A DNA stretch of 5,537 bases from BRH-c25 sp964619815. GTDB lineage: Bacteria; Bacillota; Clostridia; Lutisporales; Lutisporaceae. The notes beneath the pieces were generated by a model, which was not told where the DNA came from, ran no database searches, and saw only the letters and a program-made list of their open reading frames with translations. A program made the translations under genes and the position numbers. This document shows, piece after piece, positions 1 to 5,235 of the stretch. How positions within the stretch are numbered: the stretch's first letter is position 1; each line of letters starts with the position of its first letter. The DNA lies in contig CAZUGK010000214.1 in NCBI GenBank assembly GCA_964619815.1, positions 1 through 5,537 of the forward strand. Direction: 5' to 3'.

Positions 1-107
1 ATGGAGTTTTCTGACATACCTACAGATTCGCCAAGATTCACAGCCTTATTCAAAGTGTTTTTCCAATTTGTCCATTCCGTAAAGGCATCAACTCTATTTA
101 TCTCCAT
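1..107 (-). CDS. DUF3243-like small protein, N-terminal part (cut by left edge)
   Basis: Not in the supplied frame listing because it is cut by the window; I translated it by hand. It begins MEINRVDAFTEWTNWKNTLN and continues to residue 35 (..GESVGMSENS). The pattern W-x-x-W-K-N, then a polar helix, then G-M-S-E matches the start of the DUF3243 family, whose B. subtilis member is YmfJ, a protein of roughly 85 residues with no established function. The start is fixed by a near-perfect ribosome binding site, GGAGGTGA at 112-119, four bases before the ATG. The gene lies 81 bases downstream of the zinc-ribbon gene on the same strand with no terminator between, so read-through from that gene is possible. 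Family assignment rests on only 35 residues and on memory of the family pattern, so it is a good guess rather than proof. Confidence 0.7.
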   Translation of the reverse strand, partial: MEINRVDAFTEWTNWKNTLNKAVNLGESVGMSENS

Positions 108-116
108 GACATCACC

Positions 117-154
117 TCCGAATAATTATTAACGCTTTAAATTTATTATTCGGA
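117..154. repeat. 10-bp perfect inverted repeat overlapping the DUF3243 ribosome binding site
   Basis: Arms TCCGAATAAT (117-126) and ATTATTCGGA (145-154) are exact reverse complements separated by 18 bases. Read on the minus strand, the arm nearer the gene ends in GGA, which is the first part of the GGAGGTGA ribosome binding site. In RNA the arms could pair and partly mask that site; in DNA the repeat could be an operator. There is no T-run after it, so it is not a terminator. Function is inference. Confidence 0.5.
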
Positions 155-188
155 TTTGCTGTTTTTATATTCATGGGAAAGTCCGATT

Positions 189-548
189 TCACATATTCCT
201 TAAGCTGTTTTCAAATTCAGATTTTGTTATTAAGCCTTCAAGATACCTGGAATTAATCAGTGCTATTTCCTCGAGCTTTTTAAATTCCTCCAATTCAAGC
301 TTGAATCCGAAATTGCACTCCGGGCAGCTAAAATAGTAAACCGTATCACACTGCACCAAGGGTATATTCAACACTCTGAAAAGCCTTGAAGTTTCGTAGA
401 TACTGTAATACTCATTGTTGCCGCAGTTTTCGCACTTGGAAGCTATCCTTTTCAGTATATCCTTCCCTTTTTTAATGCAGCTTAACTGATCAGCATAAAC
501 TTGTCCTACATACCTTGTCCTCGCTATATCTTTTCCGCAAAGCCCCAC
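189..548 (-). CDS. Small zinc-ribbon protein, probable GTG start
   Basis: A 119-residue cytoplasmic protein with no signal peptide or membrane segment. From the GTG start, a C-x-x-C pair is at residues 39 and 42 (CENCG) and a second at 75 and 78 (CPEC), about 33 residues apart. Between them is an aromatic and basic stretch with R-L-F-R and I-P-L, followed by F-x-L-E-L-E-E. This is the layout of zinc-ribbon domains of the zinc_ribbon_15 type, where four cysteines bind one zinc. Three further cysteines (4, 24, 67) lie outside the pairs. The open frame extends to a TTG at 564-566, but that codon overlaps the ribosome binding site GAGGGGGTGC. The GTG at 546-548 sits nine bases after the G-run and is the better start. 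The last 40 residues form a charged helix. Partner and role are unknown; DNA, RNA or protein binding are all possible. No convincing promoter was found in 567-671; a TTGAAA (614-619, minus) lacks a good -10 partner. Confidence 0.72.
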   Translation of the reverse strand: MGLCGKDIARTRYVGQVYADQLSCIKKGKDILKRIASKCENCGNNEYYSIYETSRLFRVLNIPLVQCDTVYYFSCPECNFGFKLELEEFKKLEEIALINSRYLEGLITKSEFENSLRNM

Positions 549-554
549 AGAATT

Positions 555-564
555 GCACCCCCTC
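555..564 (-). promoter_or_regulatory. Ribosome binding site GAGGGGGTGC deciding the GTG start
   Basis: The G-run of this site lies nine bases before the GTG at 546-548 and overlaps the upstream in-frame TTG, which makes TTG initiation unlikely. The same ten bases, GAGGGGGTGC, occur before ymaF (4354-4363). Confidence 0.6.
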
Positions 565-671
565 AACTATTTAAACCCGACAGCATTATTTATTTCATAT
601 ATTCTACCAGTAATTTCAAAATCCTTCCTGTAAAATCTAATATTGTAACAAATTTACCATTTTATCGACAG

Positions 672-706
672 GCAAAATAAATGAGAGACAGTTGTCTCTC
701 ATTTAA
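672..706 (-). terminator. Rho-independent terminator of the regulator-kinase-htrA unit
   Basis: A perfect 12-bp stem, with arms at 678-689 and 694-705 and a four-base loop, begins two to three bases after the htrA stop codon. Read on the minus strand it is followed by a T-rich tail (TTTATTTT with the stem end). It closes the three-gene unit and separates it from the zinc-ribbon gene downstream. Confidence 0.85.
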
Positions 707-707
707 T

Positions 708-1895
708 CTATTCCGCGCTTTCACGGAGTTTTACCGATATGGTTTTGTAATTATCCAGCTGATCATAAATTTCAAGCTGTACAATATCGCCAACTTTATG
801 TTCTTTAATTTGAGCTATTAGCTCCTCAATTGTCAGAACCTTCTTGCCATCCAGCTTTGTTATTATATCACCGCTCTTGATTCCAGCCCTGTCAGCACCG
901 CTGTAGGGTACTACATCGCTTACGTATACACCCTGCGGCATCTTGTACGCTTCAGCATTTTCCTTGGATAAGGTCATTCCCTGTATGCCAAGATACGGTC
1001 TTGATATCTTCTTATTGTTTATTAAATCCTGGATAATAGGTTTTGCTTCGTTTATCGGTATGGCGAAGCCCATTCCTTCAACTGTAGTTTCTGCAAGCTT
1101 TATTGTATTGATTCCTATAACCTTTCCTTCACTGTTCACCAAAGCTCCTCCGCTGTTACCGGGGTTAATGGCTGCGTCAGTCTGGATAAGCTTTATTGAG
1201 TTATCTCCGACACTTACTTTCCTGTTAAGTCCGCTTATTATTCCGGCAGTAACCGAACCTGCATATTCTGTGCCCATAGGGCTTCCTATTGCAACTGCAA
1301 GCTCTCCTACTTTAAGCTTTGAAGAATCACCAAGCTCAGCAACTGTCAGATTCGCCGGATCAACCTTTATTACAGCAAGGTCTGTCTGTGGGTCACGGCC
1401 TACGAGAGTTGCCTCAAGCTCCTTACCGTTATTGAGTATTACCAGCATGTCATCTGCAGCTTCTACCACGTGGTTATTTGTTACTATATGGCCTTGATTG
1501 TCAATTATGATACCGGAGCCTGTTCCCTGACCTTCGTATACTCTGCCGAAAAAGTCCCTGCTCCGCGTCTTCAGGCTTATCGCTACAATTGATGGTGATA
1601 CCTTCTCAGCAATTGGCACCACAGGTGATACCGATTCGCTGTAGACTATTTTTGTGTTCTCCGAACCTGCTGCATATACACTGTTTACATCGTTCCTGGG
1701 ATTAGGAAGGAAGTTATCTATTCCATAACCGAATATTGTTCCTATTCCAAGTCCTGCAGCAAGTATAAGCGCAATAAATTTTCTTGGGCTTTTCTCCGGC
1801 TTCCTTTCAATGACTTCCCTGTAAACATAGCTGTTCATTTCATTATTTTGATTATTTTCGTTATTTTCATTATTTCCGTTAAAAAATTCGTCCAT
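708..1895 (-). CDS. htrA: HtrA/DegP-type membrane-anchored serine protease with PDZ domain
   Basis: A 395-residue trypsin-fold protease acting on misfolded or damaged exported proteins at the outer face of the membrane. Layout: an Asn-rich N-terminal tail (7-21); a basic stretch (31-39, KPEKSPRK); one transmembrane anchor (about 40-59); a linker; the protease domain (about 95-290); one PDZ domain (about 300-392, starting RPYLGIQG). The catalytic triad is complete: His142 in TNNHVV, Asp172 in TDLAVI, Ser248 in GNSGGAL. The oxyanion and substrate-loop motifs around GSVTAGIISGLNR and GMGFAIP are also typical. The length fits Gram-positive HtrA proteins with a cytoplasmic tail, one membrane helix and one PDZ. 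The ATG is preceded by AAGGAGG (ending eight bases before it). It is the last gene after the response regulator and kinase, 87 bases downstream of the kinase stop. That gap holds no terminator and only weak promoter-like AT-rich sequence, so co-transcription is likely. The linkage suggests that the two-component system controls it. Confidence 0.95.
   Translation of the reverse strand: MDEFFNGNNENNENNQNNEMNSYVYREVIERKPEKSPRKFIALILAAGLGIGTIFGYGIDNFLPNPRNDVNSVYAAGSENTKIVYSESVSPVVPIAEKVSPSIVAISLKTRSRDFFGRVYEGQGTGSGIIIDNQGHIVTNNHVVEAADDMLVILNNGKELEATLVGRDPQTDLAVIKVDPANLTVAELGDSSKLKVGELAVAIGSPMGTEYAGSVTAGIISGLNRKVSVGDNSIKLIQTDAAINPGNSGGALVNSEGKVIGINTIKLAETTVEGMGFAIPINEAKPIIQDLINNKKISRPYLGIQGMTLSKENAEAYKMPQGVYVSDVVPYSGADRAGIKSGDIITKLDGKKVLTIEELIAQIKEHKVGDIVQLEIYDQLDNYKTISVKLRESAE
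1839..1874 (-). repeat. Four imperfect 9-bp tandem repeats coding for Asn-Asn-Glu/Gln
   Basis: Codons 8-19 of htrA encode NNE, NNE, NNQ, NNE, from four units related to AATAATGAA. The run is in the cytoplasmic tail, before the membrane anchor. Unit number could change by slippage without breaking the frame because the unit is three codons long. Confidence 0.75.
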
Positions 1896-1982
1896 ATCTC
1901 ATTCCTCCTTTTAACTGTGCCTTTAAGCTATATTTAAAATATAACCGAAATTTTTGAATAAAATATGAACAATTTGTAAATT

Positions 1983-3395
1983 TTACGTTTTTTCAACGGT
2001 AAATGTGAATTTTACAAAGCCTTCACTGCTGGAAACCCATATTTTTTCATTCAACTGGCTTATTATCTCCTTGACAATTGAAAGCCCCAAACCATAACCG
2101 CCTTTATAAATTCCTCTGGAAGCATCTCCTTTATGGAACCTCTCCCAAACCTTGTTAAGCTCTTCAGAACTAATCTCTGTTCCGGTATTGACAACTTCCA
2201 CGATTATGCTGTTTTCTTTAGCTGAAGTTCTTATCTTAATATTGCCGTTTACCGGAGTAAATTTAACAGCATTATCCATGAGATTGGAGAGCACCCTTTC
2301 AATCAGCACCTGGTCTGAAAATACGAAGCTTTTCTCTTCAAACATGCTGAAGATCACATCCAGCTTCTTCTCTGTTATTCCTTTTTCATAGGCTATAAGC
2401 TTCCTTCTTATTGTTTCATTGAGCTCAAAGGACTCCTTGTTGATTTCCAGTCTCCCCTGCTGCATATTATTCAGTTCAAGAAGCTCATTTGTTATTTTAA
2501 TCAGCCTCTTGCTTTCATCCAAAACGACATTCAGGTAATGGTCTCTCTTTTCCTCCGGAATGGTTCCGTCAACTATGCCTTCTATAAAGCCTCTTATCGA
2601 GGTCATTGGAGACCGCAGGTCATGGGATATGTTTGCTATGAAGTTCCGTCTGTTCTCCTCAATCTTTTGCAGCGAATCCGCCATGTTGTTAAAGCTTTTC
2701 CCCAGCTCTTCTATTTCATCTCCTGTATTTATATCCAAACGCTTATGAAACTCTCCGCCTGCAATTACCTTGGCGGCTTCGCTGATTTCCTTTAAAGGGT
2801 CTGAAATCCTTTTAATCTGAATATATAAAATTCCATAGGCAATAGCTACCGAAACCAAAATAGCCCATAATGTCAGCCTATAGATCTCCCTGAAATTTTC
2901 CTGTATTTCAAACAGAGATGCATGAACCAGCACTCCTCCGGCAAATCTGTAGTTTACAAAAACAGGGTAACCAACTGTCAGGGAAGGTTCACTAAGCATC
3001 CCGCCAAAGTTCCCCTGCTGCTCCAATCTTTGCCCCCCGGCAAGCTTATTAAGCTCTTCATCTTCAATTGTTTGGCCAAGAAGCCTATCCTCGTTGGAAC
3101 CTGATACGGCAATTATAATCCCATCATTGTTCACAACCCATATATGTGCATTAAGAAACTTGTCCAACACCTGCAAATCATCTGCAAGGCCCCTTGGATT
3201 GGGGTTTTCAAGATAAAGCACTGATGCAGCCTCTTCTGCCACCTTTCTGCCCTGCTCGTACAAAAGTTCTTTTCTGGACTCAATAAAATACTGGTCAAAT
3301 ATTTTCAAAAGTGTCAAGGCCAATATCCCAAAACCTACGATTATTGCTATGCCATAGGTAATAAATAACTTCTTCTGTATGCTGTTCTTCATCAT
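1983..3395 (-). CDS. Membrane sensor histidine kinase (HAMP, HisKA, HATPase)
   Basis: A 470-residue class I sensor kinase. Layout: transmembrane helix 1 (about 11-32); an extracytoplasmic sensor region of about 140 residues (33-172) with two beta-rich stretches (HIWVVNNDGIIIAVSG at 84-99 and VGYPVFVNYRFAGGVLVH at 141-158) that look PAS/Cache-like; transmembrane helix 2 (about 174-193); a HAMP linker (about 194-247); the HisKA helix with phosphoacceptor His258 in SHDLRSP; and an ATPase domain with the N box (NLMDNAVKF, 371-379) and G2 box (GGYGLGLS, 432-439). The G1 box reads VVNTGTEI (401-408), with Asn403 in place of the usual Asp and no second Gly, a variant seen in some Firmicute kinases. 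The gene starts inside the stop of the regulator gene (ATGA overlap). GAGGTG at 3398-3403 serves either of two tandem ATGs (M1 or M2, at 3393-3395 or 3390-3392). The second has better spacing. Architecture and linkage to htrA resemble B. subtilis CssS; the ligand is unknown. Confidence 0.93.
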   Translation of the reverse strand: MMKNSIQKKLFITYGIAIIVGFGILALTLLKIFDQYFIESRKELLYEQGRKVAEEAASVLYLENPNPRGLADDLQVLDKFLNAHIWVVNNDGIIIAVSGSNEDRLLGQTIEDEELNKLAGGQRLEQQGNFGGMLSEPSLTVGYPVFVNYRFAGGVLVHASLFEIQENFREIYRLTLWAILVSVAIAYGILYIQIKRISDPLKEISEAAKVIAGGEFHKRLDINTGDEIEELGKSFNNMADSLQKIEENRRNFIANISHDLRSPMTSIRGFIEGIVDGTIPEEKRDHYLNVVLDESKRLIKITNELLELNNMQQGRLEINKESFELNETIRRKLIAYEKGITEKKLDVIFSMFEEKSFVFSDQVLIERVLSNLMDNAVKFTPVNGNIKIRTSAKENSIIVEVVNTGTEISSEELNKVWERFHKGDASRGIYKGGYGLGLSIVKEIISQLNEKIWVSSSEGFVKFTFTVEKT

Positions 3396-4072
3396 TTCAC
3401 CTCGAACTTATAGCCTACACCCCAGACAGTCTTTATTTCCCATCTCTCCGCTTCGTCGCTGAACTTCTCCCTCAGCCTTTTCACATGAACGTCCACTGTT
3501 CTGGTATCACCCATGAAATCATACCCCCAAAGCTTTTCCAGCAGCTGCTCCCTTGTAAAAACCTGATTGGGGTGGCTTGCAAGGAAATATAACAACTCCA
3601 ATTCCTTCGGAGGTATTTCAACCTTTTTCCCTTGGTATGTAATACTGTAATCGCTTTTATTAATCACCAGCTGAGGATAGACAACCTCTTCAGCTGCCGC
3701 ATCAGTGCTCATGGTTCTTCTGAGCACTGCCTTCACTCTTGCTATAAGCTCCTTCGGCTCAAAGGGCTTTACCAGGTAATCATCGGCTCCCAGCTCCAGC
3801 CCCAGTACCTTGTCAAAGGTTTCACCTCTGGCAGTGAGCATTATAATTGGAATTCTGCTTACCTTCCGTATTTGCTTGCAAAGCTCATAGCCATCTATTT
3901 CCGGAAGCATTATATCCAGAATGACAAGATCAGGAGTCCATGAATGAAAAGTTTCGAGAGCTGTCTTGCCGGAATACACTGTCTTTACCTCGAACATTTC
4001 CTTTTCCAGGTACAGCCTTATAAGCTCCGCAATATTGCAATCATCATCAACAACCAATATTCTTCCCTTCAT
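3392..4072 (-). CDS. OmpR/PhoB-family DNA-binding response regulator
   Basis: A 226-residue cytoplasmic transcription regulator, cognate to the overlapping kinase. The receiver domain (about 3-118) has the acidic pocket Asp9/Asp10, phosphoacceptor Asp53 in LDIMLP, Thr80 in MLTA and Lys102 in VKPF. These key residues are all present, so phosphorylation should work. A short Ala/Glu-rich linker (about 121-129) leads to a winged-helix DNA-binding domain (about 131-225) with the usual WGYDFMGDTRTVDVHVKRLR recognition region and the closing VWGVGYKFE hairpin. The length is close to that of B. subtilis CssR. The start codon follows a modest ribosome binding site (AGGGA, about six bases upstream). 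It is the first gene of the unit regulator-kinase-htrA. Targets are not visible from sequence, but htrA is the obvious one, and self-regulation through the palindrome at its own promoter is possible. Confidence 0.95.
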   Translation of the reverse strand: MKGRILVVDDDCNIAELIRLYLEKEMFEVKTVYSGKTALETFHSWTPDLVILDIMLPEIDGYELCKQIRKVSRIPIIMLTARGETFDKVLGLELGADDYLVKPFEPKELIARVKAVLRRTMSTDAAAEEVVYPQLVINKSDYSITYQGKKVEIPPKELELLYFLASHPNQVFTREQLLEKLWGYDFMGDTRTVDVHVKRLREKFSDEAERWEIKTVWGVGYKFEVK

Positions 4073-4091
4073 AAAAATCCCTGCCGTTTCA

Positions 4092-4137
4092 GTATTATAT
4101 TAATCATTATGATACATCAACCATAGAGATTATTCAA
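4092..4137 (-). promoter_or_regulatory. Promoter region of the regulator-kinase-htrA unit (two overlapping SigA-like options)
   Basis: Option 1: TTGAAT (4132-4137), 17 bases, TATCAT (4109-4114). Option 2: TTGATG (4115-4120), 17 bases, TAATAC (4092-4097), which overlaps an exact TATAAT at 4094-4099 (spacing then 15). Option 1 fits the vegetative consensus best by spacing and matches. Both lie 20 to 60 bases before the regulator ATG. Prediction by eye; no start-site data. Confidence 0.5.
4103..4113. promoter_or_regulatory. Palindrome ATCAT-T-ATGAT in the regulator promoter
   Basis: A perfect 5+1+5 palindrome overlapping the -10 box of promoter option 1. Its position would suit a repressor or autoregulatory site, but it is short and the region is AT-rich, so chance is a real alternative. 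Confidence 0.25.
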
Positions 4138-4145
4138 ATACAAGT

Positions 4146-4171
4146 AAAAAGGCACCGAGTTCACGGTGCCT
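4146..4171 (-). terminator. Minus-strand Rho-independent terminator with no gene upstream
   Basis: An 8-bp stem (AGGCACCG-type arms at 4150-4157 and 4164-4171, loop 4158-4163), followed on the minus strand by TTTTT (4146-4150). On the plus strand there is no T-run, so the direction is leftward. Nothing coding on the minus strand lies immediately upstream (the next gene, ymaF, is on the plus strand), so it must end a non-coding transcript or act in a leader. Confidence 0.75.
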
Positions 4172-4233
4172 GAAAAGAGGGGAAATATTGAAAAAAGTTT
4201 TTTCAGTGAATGTCTTACAACATTAAAACTTAT
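4146..4233 (-). ncRNA. Possible small RNA or regulator leader ending at the orphan terminator
   Basis: An exact TATAAT on the minus strand at 4240-4245 would start a transcript near 4233 that ends about 88 bases later at the terminator. Inside are two more self-complementary stretches: AATGT..ACATT (4209-4224) and TGAAAAAA/TTTTTTCA (4189-4205). The -35 hexamer at proper spacing (CAGATA) is poor, and I recognise no known RNA family or riboswitch. It could equally be an attenuated leader for the regulator gene 70 bases further on. Low confidence. Confidence 0.22.
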
Positions 4234-4276
4234 GGTTTTATTATACGCAATTGCCGTTAATCTATCTGTGTATTTT

Positions 4277-4305
4277 TTGAAAAGTTCTTGTTAATTCTAT
4301 ATTAA
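4277..4305 (+). promoter_or_regulatory. ymaF: Candidate promoter of ymaF
   Basis: TTGAAA (4277-4282), 17 bases, TATTAA (4300-4305). The -35 differs from consensus at one base and the -10 at two. It would give an untranslated leader of roughly 55 bases before the ATG at 4369. Nothing else functional is visible between here and the ribosome binding site. Confidence 0.4.
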
Positions 4306-4368
4306 CTCAAATAAATCAATATCCAAAGAACTCTCTCCTGCATAGATTGATATGAGGGGGTGCTTAAA

Positions 4369-4662
4369 ATGTACGATGAACTGCATACACACAACTTTGA
4401 AGGTCGAACCAGCAAAACAGCCGCACATTTTCACGATTACTCCGGGGTTACTACCAAAAACCCCGATTTTGGCGGGCATGTCCATTATATGTCCGGTTAT
4501 GCTACTGAGAATAATGACCATGTACACTACTATTCCATAGTAACCAGCCAGGATATCGAAGTAGAAGAAGGACATATCCATTTCTTTCAGGGTATAACCA
4601 CTTTAGAAAACGGACATTACCATTTTATATACGGTTACACAACAGTTTATACCGAATACTAG
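4369..4662 (+). CDS. ymaF: YmaF-family protein with six HxH motifs
   Basis: A 97-residue protein. The ATG at 4369 is chosen over the in-frame GTG at 4360 because GTG lies inside the ribosome binding site (GAGGGGG, 4354-4360, eight bases before the ATG). The protein is built from short beta-strand-like segments, each carrying His-x-His followed by aromatic residues and usually G-x-T: HxH at residues 6-8, 20-22, 37-39, 51-53, 69-71 and 83-85. The spacings alternate 14, 17, 14, 18, 14, so the protein is three copies of a unit of 31-32 residues with two HxH each. This is the YmaF family (named from a B. subtilis protein of unknown function). There is no signal peptide or membrane segment and no cysteine. 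The histidine clusters suggest metal binding, but that is inference. It appears monocistronic and faces a minus-strand gene tail to tail. Confidence 0.88.
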   Translation: MYDELHTHNFEGRTSKTAAHFHDYSGVTTKNPDFGGHVHYMSGYATENNDHVHYYSIVTSQDIEVEEGHIHFFQGITTLENGHYHFIYGYTTVYTEY

Positions 4663-4665
4663 CTT

Positions 4666-4687
4666 AAAAAGGGCAGTTTTCTGCCCT
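4666..4687 (-). terminator. Rho-independent terminator of the small minus-strand gene
   Basis: A 7-bp stem, AGGGCAG (4670-4676) and CTGCCCT (4681-4687), with a four-base loop. On the minus strand it is followed by TTTTT (4666-4670). It lies just after the ymaF stop, but the T-run shows that it mainly serves leftward transcripts coming from the interrupted gene at 4767-5069. On the plus strand the stem could still slow ymaF transcripts, without a T-run. Confidence 0.78.
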
Positions 4688-4719
4688 GAGCTTGAATATA
4701 GTTGTGTACTTATACGAGC

Positions 4720-4751
4720 AGCCATGTAATGCTAAGGTGCTTTACATGGCT
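4720..4751. repeat. 10-bp inverted repeat between convergent genes
   Basis: AGCCATGTAA (4720-4729) and TTACATGGCT (4742-4751) are perfect reverse complements. Two further G-C pairs are possible inside (4731-4732 with 4739-4740), leaving a six-base loop. No T-run follows on either strand. It may be the 3' end structure for ymaF or an RNA-stabilising hairpin; this is inference. Confidence 0.5.
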
Positions 4752-4766
4752 ATGTTATTGCACTAA

Positions 4767-5069
4767 TTAGCAGCTTTCAAGACCTTTTGCAAACTCAATA
4801 TACTTGTTTCTTAATTCAGTATTTTCGCCGTCCTTCTCTAACGCTTCAAATTCTGTATCCAGCTTTTCAAGAGTCTCTTTGGACAAACGCCTCTCAGTAT
4901 GCTTGTATATTGCGTTGTCCTTTAACTTATAAAATCATCGCTTCTTACCTTTTTTCTCAGGTCCTTTTTCCGGGTCTATAAACTCTTGTCTTTCTGCTGC
5001 TCTGTTCAAATCACTGAGAGTAGGATTATACTTCTTTATTACATTATTCTTATTTCTGTCATTTTTCAT
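4767..5069 (-). pseudogene. Small charged-protein gene interrupted by an in-frame TGA
   Basis: One frame runs 101 codons from the ATG at 5067-5069 to TAA at 4767-4769, broken only by TGA at 4935-4937 (codon 45). After the TGA the frame continues for 55 residues (FYKLKDNAIYKHTERRLSKE, then a Glu/Lys-rich helical stretch ending AKGLESC) with no shift. It ends close to a terminator, and the composition is the same charged, hydrophilic type. No usable start with a ribosome binding site precedes the second part, though an in-frame TTG (residue 17 of that part) follows GAGAGG closely. The simplest reading is a once-continuous protein of about 100 residues split by a stop. The stop lies in GATGAT, so a duplication of GAT, or a CGA-to-TGA change, would explain it. 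Sequencing error or programmed read-through are alternatives. I do not recognise the family. Confidence 0.55.
4935..5069 (-). CDS. 44-residue basic peptide, the part before the TGA
   Basis: This is the part of the interrupted gene that is translated for certain if the gene is expressed: MKNDRNKNNVIKKYNPTLSD, then an Ala/Glu helix (LNRAAERQE), then a lysine-rich end (DPEKGPEKKGKKR). The start is supported by GAGGTG at 5076-5081, six bases before the ATG. It has no membrane segment and no recognised domain. It may be a functional short peptide or only a truncated product. A sporulation-type -10-like CATACA lies at 5094-5099 on this strand, but no clear -35 goes with it. Confidence 0.5.
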   Translation of the reverse strand: MKNDRNKNNVIKKYNPTLSDLNRAAERQEFIDPEKGPEKKGKKR

Positions 5070-5235
5070 TATAATCACCTCTTCAATATTATTTGTATGC
5101 TTAATCATATGTATACTTATCTGTTTTTTGCATCCTAAGTCTTTTATAATGATTACTGGTATTTAACAAAAATTTTCTATATAATAAAGCTTAAATACCT
5201 GAACAGTTAAAATCTTCTTTACGAGGAGGGGTCTT
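5070..5235. promoter_or_regulatory. Divergent intergenic region between two small genes
   Basis: These 166 AT-rich bases separate the interrupted minus-strand gene from the plus-strand gene at 5236. Toward the plus-strand gene there is an exact TATAAT (5180-5185) with a poor -35 at proper spacing (TGGTAT, 5157-5162), and GAGGAGGGG (5223-5231) as ribosome binding site. Toward the minus-strand gene only weak boxes are visible, including CATACA (5094-5099). I see no hairpin or RNA gene here. Confidence 0.35.

Noticed and set aside
549..566. Upstream TTG start for the zinc-ribbon gene (125 residues)
   Set aside because: TTG overlaps the GAGGGGG ribosome binding site, whereas the GTG at 546-548 is correctly spaced from it.
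943..1497. 184-residue plus-strand open frame
   Set aside because: It lies wholly inside htrA on the opposite strand. The htrA frame carries a complete catalytic triad and PDZ domain, so this is a shadow frame.
3632..3943. 103-residue plus-strand frame
   Set aside because: It is antisense to the response regulator receiver domain, with no ribosome binding site or domain; a shadow frame.
4189..4205. TGAAAAAA/TTTTTTCA inverted repeat as a terminator for either strand
   Set aside because: The stem is nearly all A-T with a one-base centre, so it would be weak. It is kept only as part of the possible leader or small RNA.
4297..4581. 94-residue minus-strand frame opposite ymaF
   Set aside because: It is antisense to the HxH repeats of ymaF, lacks a ribosome binding site and family resemblance, and is best explained as a shadow. 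It would have been a candidate owner of the orphan terminator, but the coding evidence favours ymaF.
4787..4981. 64-residue plus-strand frame
   Set aside because: It is antisense to the interrupted small gene, whose minus-strand frame has a good ribosome binding site and a downstream terminator. This one has neither.
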